Positions 1 to 6,204 of a DNA stretch of 6,671 bases are shown in pieces. Each line of letters begins with the position of its first letter. The first letter of the stretch is position 1. Source of the stretch: Spartobacteria bacterium UBA6821 (lineage in GTDB: Bacteria; Verrucomicrobiota; Verrucomicrobiia; Chthoniobacterales; UBA6821); the NCBI GenBank assembly GCA_002452515.1, contig DKEN01000098.1:1850-8520 (forward strand), written 5' to 3'. The translations under genes were made by a program, and so were the position numbers. Below the pieces are notes generated by a model. The model saw nothing but the letters and a program-made list of their open reading frames with translations. It did no database searches and was not told the DNA's origin.

Positions 1-58
1 CCCCGCCGACAATCACGGCGGCGGAAACCGGTAATGACTGGTTATCAGCAGTGGACAT
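1..58 (-). CDS. N-terminal fragment of an unidentified protein (possible IspD-like nucleotidyltransferase)
   Basis: An ATG at 58-56 on the minus strand opens a frame without stops to the window edge. It encodes 19 residues, MSTADNQSLPVSAAVIVGG, and then continues out of the window. It lies 26 bp downstream of the yqeY stop in the same direction, so the two may be co-transcribed. The AAVIVGG stretch looks like a first beta strand running into a glycine-rich nucleotide-binding loop. That fits the start of an IspD/GlmU-type nucleotidyltransferase or of a flavoprotein or NAD(P)-binding protein, but 19 residues cannot decide between them. There is no clear Shine-Dalgarno sequence before the ATG. 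That it is a real gene start is likely from spacing and strand; the function is unknown. Confidence 0.45.
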   Translation of the reverse strand, partial: MSTADNQSLPVSAAVIVGG

Positions 59-84
59 GGCGACTTTGAGATCCGACAGAGTTC

Positions 85-558
85 TTATGAGAGGTGCTTC
101 TGGACTTCAGCACTCAGGATCTTGCCATCAGCACGACCCTGAGCCTTGGCCTGGGCCGCCTTCATCACGGCACCCATTTGGGCTTTGGTAACACCCGCTG
201 GTGTTCCTAATGCCGCTCCAACCTCGGCAATCGACTCCTTCACAATCGCCACAATCTCCTCAAGCGTCAGCGGTGTCGGCAAATAGGCGGCAAGAAGCAC
301 GATTTCCTCCTTTTCCTTGGCAGCAAGTTCGGGGCGTCCACCCTGTTCGAATCCAGCAGCGGCATCCTCGCGCTGTTTGATCTGCTTCCGCAGCACATTC
401 GTTGCAAGTTCGTCGTCAATGACCGTGTCGGCACCTCCCTTTTCAATGGCGGCATTCTTGAGGGCGGATTTCACCATGCGTAACGTGCTGAGGCGTGCCG
501 CCTCGCGTGCTTTCATGGCTACCTTGAGGTCGTTGTCAATCTGTTCTGCGAGTGTCAT
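85..558 (-). CDS. yqeY: YqeY/GatB-like domain protein (tRNA amidotransferase-related)
   Basis: This is a 157-residue protein of the YqeY family, which resembles the helical C-terminal tRNA-binding tail of GatB in the Glu-tRNA(Gln)/Asp-tRNA(Asn) amidotransferase. Its precise function is not established. Family landmarks are visible in order: MTLAEQIDNDLKVAMKARE at the start, LRMVKSALKNAAIEKG at about 26-41, VLRKQIKQREDAAAGFEQGGR at about 55-75, ELAAKEKEEI then AYLP at about 77-94, and a C-terminal QMGAVMKAAQAKAQGRADG stretch. Length is typical of the family (about 150). I chose the ATG at 558-556 because MTL-x-EQI is the usual family start. An in-frame ATG at 591-589 would add 11 residues (MAYKNIPFSYS). 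The frame stays open much further upstream, but that part is antisense to gltX and is not coding. Neither start has a strong Shine-Dalgarno sequence. The gene is transcribed divergently from gltX. Confidence 0.93.
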   Translation of the reverse strand: MTLAEQIDNDLKVAMKAREAARLSTLRMVKSALKNAAIEKGGADTVIDDELATNVLRKQIKQREDAAAGFEQGGRPELAAKEKEEIVLLAAYLPTPLTLEEIVAIVKESIAEVGAALGTPAGVTKAQMGAVMKAAQAKAQGRADGKILSAEVQKHLS

Positions 559-639
559 GGAATAGGAAAATGGGATGTTTTTGTAAGCCATTGACCCTAC
601 GCGCTTGAGTTGATGCCGTAAATGAATTCTCTTTGAGGG
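559..639. promoter_or_regulatory. divergent intergenic region between yqeY and gltX
   Basis: This 81-bp spacer separates the two divergent starts (48 bp if yqeY starts at 591), so promoters for yqeY and for gltX-aroE should lie in or near it. I read both strands for sigma70-like boxes. There are partial hexamers such as TTGACC at 591-596 and TTGAGT at 605-610, and a TAAATG at 619-624, but none pair at a 16-18 bp spacing with a good -10 box. There is no T-box, riboswitch or strong hairpin. The regulatory role is inferred from geometry, not from recognised elements. Confidence 0.4.
635..639 (+). promoter_or_regulatory. purine-rich GAGGG abutting the gltX start
   Basis: GAGGG directly touches the ATG at 640 with no spacer, which is too close for a standard Shine-Dalgarno interaction. 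The start cannot move upstream because an in-frame TGA occupies 634-636. The next conserved element, RTRFAPSPTG, begins at residue 9, leaving no room to move it downstream. So the start is firm although the ribosome-binding site is irregular. Confidence 0.35.
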
Positions 640-1989
640 ATGTCTCAACCGTCCGTTCCTGTCCGCACACGTTTCGCCCCCTCCCCGACCGGCCTCCTGC
701 ATGTCGGCGGAGCCCGTACCGCTCTCTTTAACTGGATCTATGCCCGCAAGCACGCCGGCACCTTTGTGCTCCGCATCGAGGACACTGATCACTCCCGCAA
801 CACCGAAGAGGCCAAGAAGGTCATCACCGACGGACTTCACTGGCTCGGTCTCGACTGGGATGAGGGCCCGCTGAAAGGAGGCTCCTACGGACCCTACTAC
901 CAGAGCGAACGGACGGCCATCTACGAGGAATATCTGGGACGCCTTGAAAAAGGAGGCCATCTCTATGAAGACAACGGAGCCATCCGCTTCCGCTCCCCTC
1001 GTGAGAAGGTCGTCCTCCAGGACGAAATCTGCGGCAGGATAGAATTTGACCTCACCAACCCCGGAACACATCCCGACATCACCCTGCGTCGTCCCGATGG
1101 CTCATGGATTTTCCACTTCGTGAATGTCGTCGATGATATCGAGATGAAAATCACCCACGTCATCCGCGGCGAAGATCACCTTTCCAACACACCGAAGCAT
1201 ATCGAACTCTACAAGGCTCTCGGTGCCGAGCCTCCACGTTTCGCCCACATGCCGCTCATCCTTAACCGCGACGGCAGCAAGATGAGCAAACGCGACGAGG
1301 GTGCCGCCCTAGGAACCTATCCCGAGGCCGGTTACGCTCCGGAAGCTGTGCGCAACTACCTCTGCCTCCTCGGCTGGTCCCCCAAGGACAACCGCGAAAT
1401 GATTTCCATGTCCGATGTCATCGCCCTCTTCGAGCTCAATCAGGTCAATCGACGCAATGCCGCGTTCGATCTGGCGAAATGCTTCTGGCTTAACGGCCAG
1501 TATCTGATGCAGATGGATCTCGCCCGCTACACCGAGCTCGCGATTCCCTTCCTTGAAAAAGCCGGAATCACCTGGCCGACTTACGAGTCGCTGGAGCAGG
1601 TGCTCGCGATCGTGAAACCGAAGCTCAAGCTTCTCAAAGAACTTCCTGAATGGGTCGCTCCCTTTTTCACCGAAGAGCTCTCTTACGATGAAGCCGCCGT
1701 CGCCAAGAGTCTCAAGGGAAGCGACCAGGGGGCAACTGCAGCCTCTCGGCTTAAGGCTCTCTCCGAGGCTTTTAAAGCACTCACCACTTGGGATGTCGCT
1801 TCACTGGAAGCTGCACTCAAGGAAACCGCTGCCAAACTTGGTGCGAAAACCGGCGAACTTGTTCACCCTGCCCGTGTGGCATCCAGCGGACGCTCAGTAG
1901 GTCCAGGCCTCTACGAGATGCTGGAGGTACTCGGCAAAGAGCGCACGCTCAGCCGCTTTGCCACCGGCGAGGCAAAGGCCCTCGGATAA
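640..1989 (+). CDS. gltX: glutamyl-tRNA synthetase (class I, compact form)
   Basis: The product attaches glutamate to tRNA(Glu) in the cytoplasm with ATP, and to tRNA(Gln) as well if it is non-discriminating. The class I Rossmann core is clear: RFAPSPTG at 11-18, the HIGH-type HVGG at 21-24, RIEDTD at 45-50, GPYYQSER at 84-91, VVDDIEMKITHVIRGEDHLS near 163-182, and the KMSKR loop at 214-218. The anticodon-binding helical half follows, with YAPEAVRNYLCLLGW at 232-246 and FDLAKCFWLNGQYL at 276-289. Length is 449 residues, against about 465-500 for most GluRS. The shortfall is in one place: after LEKGGHLYE (102-110) the chain goes almost directly to GAIRFR, skipping the roughly 37 residues that carry the zinc-binding or SC-fold insertion in other GluRS. 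All catalytic motifs are intact. aroE follows 15 bp downstream and is probably co-transcribed. Confidence 0.97.
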   Translation: MSQPSVPVRTRFAPSPTGLLHVGGARTALFNWIYARKHAGTFVLRIEDTDHSRNTEEAKKVITDGLHWLGLDWDEGPLKGGSYGPYYQSERTAIYEEYLGRLEKGGHLYEDNGAIRFRSPREKVVLQDEICGRIEFDLTNPGTHPDITLRRPDGSWIFHFVNVVDDIEMKITHVIRGEDHLSNTPKHIELYKALGAEPPRFAHMPLILNRDGSKMSKRDEGAALGTYPEAGYAPEAVRNYLCLLGWSPKDNREMISMSDVIALFELNQVNRRNAAFDLAKCFWLNGQYLMQMDLARYTELAIPFLEKAGITWPTYESLEQVLAIVKPKLKLLKELPEWVAPFFTEELSYDEAAVAKSLKGSDQGATAASRLKALSEAFKALTTWDVASLEAALKETAAKLGAKTGELVHPARVASSGRSVGPGLYEMLEVLGKERTLSRFATGEAKALG

Positions 1990-2004
1990 TTTTCATCATC
2001 TGAC

Positions 2005-2925
2005 ATGCCAACCGTCTTCAAGGCAGATGATCTCGCCAGCAACGGCATGGTCTTTCGCGGATTGATGCTGGATGACAAACCATGTCCCGCCCGGCTCTCC
2101 GTCTTTGGCGATCCCGTTGCACATTCTGCGTCGCCCCCGATGCATAATGCAGCTTTGTCCGCACGGGAGAAGGGATGCCAATACGTCCGCATCCTGGTGA
2201 AACCTGACGAGCTCGAGGGGGCCTTGAGAAATCTCCCCGAAGCAGGATTTCTCGGGACGAATCTGACCATTCCTCACAAACAGGCGGCACTCGAATATGT
2301 CGATGCAGTCAGCCCCGAGTCACGACTCATGGGAGCGATCAACACCGTCGCGGTGCGTGGGGAAAAACTTCACGGATTCAACACGGACGGCCCCGGGTTT
2401 GCTGCCGCAGTCGAGGAAAAATTCGCGGTTGAGCTGAAGACTCTTCGTGTTCTCATCCTCGGCGGAGGAGGTGGAGCAGGAAGGGCCATTACCGTGCAAT
2501 GCGCCCTGTTAGAATGTCCCACCATTTTTGTTGCCAATAGAACAACGGAAAAAGCGGAAATCCTTTCTTCGGAGATCGAGGCAAATTTACGCATCGGGAT
2601 CACTCCGATCGGCCTGACTCTGGAGGCCTTGACCAATGCACTCTCCTCTGTCGATCTGATCGTCAATGCCACACCACTCGGCATGAAGCCCCTTGATCCG
2701 TCGCCACTCCCGGATGGAATTTTGACCAGCGCACATCTCGTCTACGACACGGTCTACAGTGGCGGGAAAACTGCATTGCAACGCCAGGCCCTGAACGTCG
2801 GTGCCCGCTATGCCAACGGCCTTTCGATGCTCCTGCATCAGGGAGCCCTCGCCTACGAAATCTGGTTTGAAGAACCCGCACCCTTGGAAATCATGCGAGC
2901 CGCGCTCGAGAATTCTCTACTTTAA
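2005..2925 (+). CDS. aroE: shikimate dehydrogenase (NADP+)
   Basis: This enzyme reduces 3-dehydroshikimate to shikimate with NADPH, the fourth step of the chorismate/aromatic amino acid pathway. The substrate domain shows VFGDPVAHSASPPMHNAAL (33-51), whose two serines (Ser41, Ser43) match the shikimate-binding S-x-S. It is followed by NLTIPHK (86-92) with the catalytic lysine at 92, GAINTV (110-115) and FNTDG (125-129) with the catalytic aspartate at 128. The cofactor domain has a glycine-rich GGGGGAGR loop (153-160), ANRT (177-180), NATPLGM (221-227), and the closing NGLSMLLHQGALAYEIW segment (271-287). The 306 residues exceed the usual 270-290 because about 30 residues precede the VFGDP motif. 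Starts at Met15 or Met21 are possible, but the extension (FKADDLAS) looks like a real short helix, so I kept 2005. No Shine-Dalgarno sequence is visible in the 15-bp gap after gltX. It converges on ribF. Confidence 0.95.
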   Translation: MPTVFKADDLASNGMVFRGLMLDDKPCPARLSVFGDPVAHSASPPMHNAALSAREKGCQYVRILVKPDELEGALRNLPEAGFLGTNLTIPHKQAALEYVDAVSPESRLMGAINTVAVRGEKLHGFNTDGPGFAAAVEEKFAVELKTLRVLILGGGGGAGRAITVQCALLECPTIFVANRTTEKAEILSSEIEANLRIGITPIGLTLEALTNALSSVDLIVNATPLGMKPLDPSPLPDGILTSAHLVYDTVYSGGKTALQRQALNVGARYANGLSMLLHQGALAYEIWFEEPAPLEIMRAALENSLL

Positions 2926-2946
2926 AGCGTCGATTGGTTGAGCGCT
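2926..2946. other. convergent aroE/ribF spacer
   Basis: Only 21 bp separate the aroE stop (TAA, 2923-2925) from the ribF stop (TAG, 2949-2947 on the minus strand). The spacer contains the start of the small palindrome GAGCGCTC (2940-2947) but no GC-rich hairpin followed by a T-run on either strand. An intrinsic terminator is therefore not visible, and termination may be Rho-dependent or the transcripts may overlap in antisense. Confidence 0.5.
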
Positions 2947-4470
2947 CTAGCCCGCCAAGGCCTCCTGAACAAGTGAGGCAATGGCAGGGGAAAGCTGAAG
3001 TCCCTTGGCAACCTCCTGAGCCTGCGGAGAGAGCTTACGCCAGGATTTGCGGAGAATATCGACGAACTTCTCCCTTGGATATTCCCCATGCTGCTCGGCA
3101 AAAGCATCAATTTCTTTTTCCAGAAAAACCAGCACCGCCGCATCCTCTAGCGCCTGGGTTCCAGCGTTAATTTTGAGCCCCGATTTGGAAATCCAAGTTT
3201 TTGCCTCTTCTATCTCCTCCGCTGAAACACCGGCCTGCATCAGGAGTTCTCCCGCCCGATCCGCCTGTTTGACATAGAGGCTTTTGCGCCAGGCAAGATA
3301 TCCGGCCTTGCCTTCAGGAAAGCTCTTTCTCGGAACAATCCAGCGCTCAAGATGCTGACAGCGTGCGGCCAGCAGGAGAAGAGGAGAAGCATCAGGAATC
3401 AGTTTTTGAACCCATGACTCGATGTGATCGGCATAGACGAGTTCCGCAGGACGCCCATCAGGCGAGAGGGAAACATCAGAGGCATGGGCAGTATCGATCA
3501 GATTCCGTGCCGAGGTGTACACAGAACTCTTCACCATCTTCTCAAGGAGTACTGCCCTCGCCTGTTCGCAATCATGGGAAATCTGCGCTTTCAACTCCTC
3601 CAAGCCGGAGAATTTCTGCTCTCCTCTCAGAAAATGCACGAACTCCAAAGCGAGTTCTTTGCCAACAAGATCTTCGGAGAAGTCGAAGAGATGAACTTCC
3701 AGCGTCCTCTTGGGATCGGTCGAATGATCCACCGTCGGCCTGACTCCGAGATTGGCGACGCCAGGCTGGACATTTCCATCGAAGTGAACGAGCACGGCAT
3801 AGACACCTTCAGGAGGAAGTTGCATCCCTTGCACATCGAGATTGGCTGTTGGAAATCCAATCGTCCCGCCGAGGCCCATTCCGGCTACGACATTCCCGGA
3901 GAGAAGATAGCTGCGTCCGAGACACTGGGCTGCTGCTTGAAAATCTCCCGTTGCAATGGCCTCCCTGATCCGAGTGCTGCTGATGGCAGAGCCATCGACA
4001 TCAACCGGAGGGATGCTCTCCACAGAAAATCCAAGTTCACCTCCGAGTTTTTTCAGCAGGGTGATATTCCCGGCACCACCTCGACCAAAAGACCACTGCG
4101 AACCAACGCAGATTTTGTGGAGCGGATTGGCGGCTTCACAAAGACTGCGGATAAATTCTTCGGCCGGGATCGCGGCAAGCTTCTCGTTAAATTCCAGAAG
4201 CAACACAACTGGGACACCGATCTGCTCCAACAGAGCGAGCTTGGTCGCGTTGCGCGTCAGGAGTTTGGGAGCCTTGTCAGGGCGGGTGATAGACGCAGGA
4301 TGGCGATCAAAGGTCATCACCACTGCCGTGCCACCAATAAGTGCGGCTTCCCTAATTGCTCGTCCAATAAGCGCCTGATGCCCGAGATGAAGACCATCGA
4401 AGGTTCCTGCAGCCAGGACTACCGGTCCTGAAAGCGATGCCAGATCGGCGATGGATCGCAACGTCTGCAT
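2947..4470 (-). CDS. ribF: bifunctional riboflavin kinase/FAD synthetase fused to a C-terminal DUF4202-like domain
   Basis: RibF phosphorylates riboflavin to FMN and adenylates FMN to FAD. The FMN adenylyltransferase half (about 1-180) has GTFDGLHLGH (22-31), VGSQWSFGRGGAGN (122-135) and SSTRIRE (164-170). The riboflavin kinase half (about 183-311) has GRSYLLSGNVVAG (185-197), GFPTAN (205-210), GVANLGVRPT (237-246) and LEVHLFDF (257-264) with the likely catalytic Glu258, ending in KAQISHDCEQARAVL. A normal RibF would stop near 310. Here the frame runs on without a stop to 507. The tail (about 315-506) matches my recollection of DUF4202: IDTAHASD (324-331), ELVYADHIESW (343-353), LAARCQHLERWIVPRKSFP (367-385), AGYLAWRKSL (389-398), LEDAAVLVFLE (441-451) and FVDILRKSWRKLSP (459-472). 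The function of that family is unknown to me. Met312 marks the junction. The gene starts 11 bp after the truB stop without a clear Shine-Dalgarno sequence and is last in the cluster. Confidence 0.95.
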   Translation of the reverse strand: MQTLRSIADLASLSGPVVLAAGTFDGLHLGHQALIGRAIREAALIGGTAVVMTFDRHPASITRPDKAPKLLTRNATKLALLEQIGVPVVLLLEFNEKLAAIPAEEFIRSLCEAANPLHKICVGSQWSFGRGGAGNITLLKKLGGELGFSVESIPPVDVDGSAISSTRIREAIATGDFQAAAQCLGRSYLLSGNVVAGMGLGGTIGFPTANLDVQGMQLPPEGVYAVLVHFDGNVQPGVANLGVRPTVDHSTDPKRTLEVHLFDFSEDLVGKELALEFVHFLRGEQKFSGLEELKAQISHDCEQARAVLLEKMVKSSVYTSARNLIDTAHASDVSLSPDGRPAELVYADHIESWVQKLIPDASPLLLLAARCQHLERWIVPRKSFPEGKAGYLAWRKSLYVKQADRAGELLMQAGVSAEEIEEAKTWISKSGLKINAGTQALEDAAVLVFLEKEIDAFAEQHGEYPREKFVDILRKSWRKLSPQAQEVAKGLQLSPAIASLVQEALAG

Positions 4471-4481
4471 GAAAAGAATTT

Positions 4482-5204
4482 CTAGGCTCCGCGAATCCTC
4501 GAGACCTGAGGAAGCGTCAGTAACTTTGCGAGAATTTCCTCCCTCGGTGCAGTCTTGAGCTGATCGGCGGGAAAGGCCATCTCGACATCGAAGCGTCCCG
4601 ACTTCGTCCGTCGCAAGGCACTAAGATGGGCGCCGCAACCGAGATCATTGCCGATGTCATGGGCATAGGTGCGGACATAAAATCCCTTGCTACAGACCAC
4701 CCTGAAATCAAGCTCTGGGGGTCGGATCTCCAGAATCTGATGGGCGTAAATATGAACAAATCGTGGTTCCCGCTCAACGGTCTTCCCCTGACGGGCGAGC
4801 TTATATAGGGCGACGCCATCCTTCTTGATCGCGGAAACCATCGGAGGAATCTGGTAGAAATCCCCATCGTACTTTGCAAAGGCAGCCTCGAGCTTTTCAG
4901 CTGAAAGCTCCGGCACCGGGCGTGTCTCGATCACCTCGCCATCGGAATCCTGGGAATCCGTCACCTCACCGAACTTCATTGTTCCAACGTACTCCTTGTC
5001 CTCGCTCATCAAGAGATCCTGGATCTTCGTCCCGCGTCCCAGCGTGAGCAACAGCAGTCCCGTCGCAAGAGGGTCAAGCGTGCCGCAATGACCGATTTTC
5101 TTGGTTCCCAAGACGCGTCGCGCAATCGCCACAACATCGTGAGAAGTCATCCCGGAGGCCTTATCTATCGGCAGAACGCCATCAATCACAGAGTCAGTAC
5201 GCAT
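4482..5204 (-). CDS. truB: tRNA pseudouridine(55) synthase
   Basis: TruB isomerises uridine 55 in the T-arm of tRNAs to pseudouridine and also acts as a tRNA-folding chaperone. The signature GHCGTLDPLATGLLLL spans 38-53, with the catalytic aspartate at 44. Other landmarks are DKASGMTSHDVV (14-25), the conserved tyrosine 72 in KEYVGTMKFG, QIPPMVSAIKKDG (118-130) followed by LYKLARQG, and SKGFYVRTYAHDIG (172-185) with the conserved arginine 178, then HLSALRRTKSGRF (193-205). At 240 residues it is a short form. It ends soon after the catalytic domain and lacks most of the C-terminal PUA-type region found in E. coli TruB (314 residues). The ATG at 5204 is 19 bp after the upstream DHH gene's stop; no Shine-Dalgarno sequence is visible, but the N-terminus DGVLPIDKASG is correctly placed for the family. 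Confidence 0.97.
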   Translation of the reverse strand: MRTDSVIDGVLPIDKASGMTSHDVVAIARRVLGTKKIGHCGTLDPLATGLLLLTLGRGTKIQDLLMSEDKEYVGTMKFGEVTDSQDSDGEVIETRPVPELSAEKLEAAFAKYDGDFYQIPPMVSAIKKDGVALYKLARQGKTVEREPRFVHIYAHQILEIRPPELDFRVVCSKGFYVRTYAHDIGNDLGCGAHLSALRRTKSGRFDVEMAFPADQLKTAPREEILAKLLTLPQVSRIRGA

Positions 5205-5223
5205 GAGTGTCAGAATTTAAAAA

Positions 5224-6201
5224 TTATCGGTTTTCGATTGCCGTGCAGATCGCGGCTAAAACCCGCGACTCAACCTCCTGGAGCGATCCCCTGATCCTTG
5301 CACCGGAGGCCATCGGATGACCTCCACCGCCAAATTGGGCGCAGAGGGCGCAGGCATCAAAGCTGAGATCCTTGGATCGCAGGCTCAATCGCACCTTCCC
5401 CTCGGGAAGTTCCTCGAAGAAGGCGGCTGCTTTGACTCCCTCGACAGAGCGGAGATTGTCAATGATCCCCTCGTTGTCCTCAGGGATGATCCCGAGGGTG
5501 GCGACATCGGCCAGCGACAGGGAAAAACTGACGACTCGCTCCTGGCAGCTGAATCGCGCATTGACAAGTGCGTGACGCAACAGTTCCAGACGGCGGCGAG
5601 GCTGGTTTTCGTAAAGGGATCGGGAAAGCTCCGCCACATTGACTCCTCGTCGTATCAGTTCTGCCGCCATTTCAAATGTCTCGGCTCCCGTCCCCTGATA
5701 CTGGAAGGAGCCTGTATCCGTGGAGATGGCGGCGAAGAGATTCGTGGCCATTTCAGGAGTGATGGTGATTCCTTCCTCAAGAAATGCCTTGGTCAGGATT
5801 TCACCGGTGGCTGGCCGACTCGGATCAATCAGGTTGAGATCGGCATATCCCTCATTGCTCTTGTGATGATCAATACAGATCCAGAGTGGGGCGGAGGCCG
5901 AGGCAAGCACCGTGCCAAGACGGTTTTTTACCGAGGTATCCAAGGCAAGGATGGCATCAAAAGAAACGGGTGTTGCCGAAGGTTTGGTCACCAACTCCGA
6001 AGAGGGCAGAAAAGAGAATTTCTCGAGCATTCCGTCCTCGTTCCAGGCTGTGACTTCATGACCTGCATCGTGAAGCCAGAGTGCGGCGGCAATGGTGGAA
6101 CCAAGTGCGTCCGCATCGGGTCGCAGATGACTCGCCACGAGTATGCGGCGGCAACTACTTAACGCCCCACGAATTTCGGAAAATGTAGCCGTCCTCATCA
6201 C
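5224..6201 (-). CDS. nrnA: DHH/DHHA1 phosphoesterase, NrnA-type (oligoribonuclease / pAp phosphatase)
   Basis: The protein is a soluble DHH-superfamily phosphoesterase. NrnA members degrade 2-5 nt RNAs to mononucleotides, remove the 3' phosphate of pAp, and some hydrolyse pGpG or c-di-AMP products. Metal-binding motifs are complete: SHLRPDADALGS (24-35) with His25, Asp29 and Asp31; ALDTS (86-90) with Asp88; the namesake DHH at 111-113; and ISTDTGSFQY (159-168) with Asp162. The C-terminal DHHA1 domain (about 220-320) has RLSLRSK (271-277) and GGGGHPMASGA (291-301). Its 325 residues match the family; there is no membrane, PAS or GGDEF part as in GdpP. It starts 3 bp after the rbfA stop. The start is GTG at 6201-6199 or the next codon, ATG at 6198-6196; numbering here counts the GTG as residue 1. 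The position between rbfA and truB is common in bacteria and supports an RNA-turnover role. The exact substrate is inferred. Confidence 0.92.
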   Translation of the reverse strand: MMRTATFSEIRGALSSCRRILVASHLRPDADALGSTIAAALWLHDAGHEVTAWNEDGMLEKFSFLPSSELVTKPSATPVSFDAILALDTSVKNRLGTVLASASAPLWICIDHHKSNEGYADLNLIDPSRPATGEILTKAFLEEGITITPEMATNLFAAISTDTGSFQYQGTGAETFEMAAELIRRGVNVAELSRSLYENQPRRRLELLRHALVNARFSCQERVVSFSLSLADVATLGIIPEDNEGIIDNLRSVEGVKAAAFFEELPEGKVRLSLRSKDLSFDACALCAQFGGGGHPMASGARIRGSLQEVESRVLAAICTAIENR

Positions 6202-6204
6202 TGA

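Noticed and set aside
559..1071. Open frame on the minus strand extending yqeY to 328 codons
   Set aside because: The extra part is antisense to gltX, which is clearly coding, and has no family resemblance. YqeY proteins are about 150 residues and start at the MTLAEQI segment.
1911..2290. Overlapping minus-strand frames of 90-119 codons over the gltX/aroE joint
   Set aside because: They are shadows of the aroE N-terminal coding sequence, with no family features or initiation signals.
2940..2947. Palindrome GAGCGCTC between aroE and ribF
   Set aside because: An 8-bp perfect palindrome with no spacer or partner copies; expected by chance.
2960..2979. Inverted repeat GCCTC...GAGGC just inside the 3' end of ribF, considered as a terminator for aroE
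   Set aside because: It has only 5 bp of stem, a 10-nt loop and no T-run after it, and it lies in ribF coding sequence.
3424..4431. 335-codon open frame on the plus strand across ribF
   Set aside because: It is antisense to a well-supported RibF with all motifs intact, and its translation shows no domain pattern. Long antisense frames are common opposite codon-biased genes.
4471..4481. Possible FMN riboswitch ahead of ribF
   Set aside because: The truB-ribF gap is only 11 bp, far too small for an RFN element, and no matching conserved stems are seen in the nearby coding sequence.
5317..6162. 281-codon open frame on the plus strand across nrnA
   Set aside because: It mirrors the DHH phosphoesterase gene on the opposite strand, and its translation has no recognisable motif.
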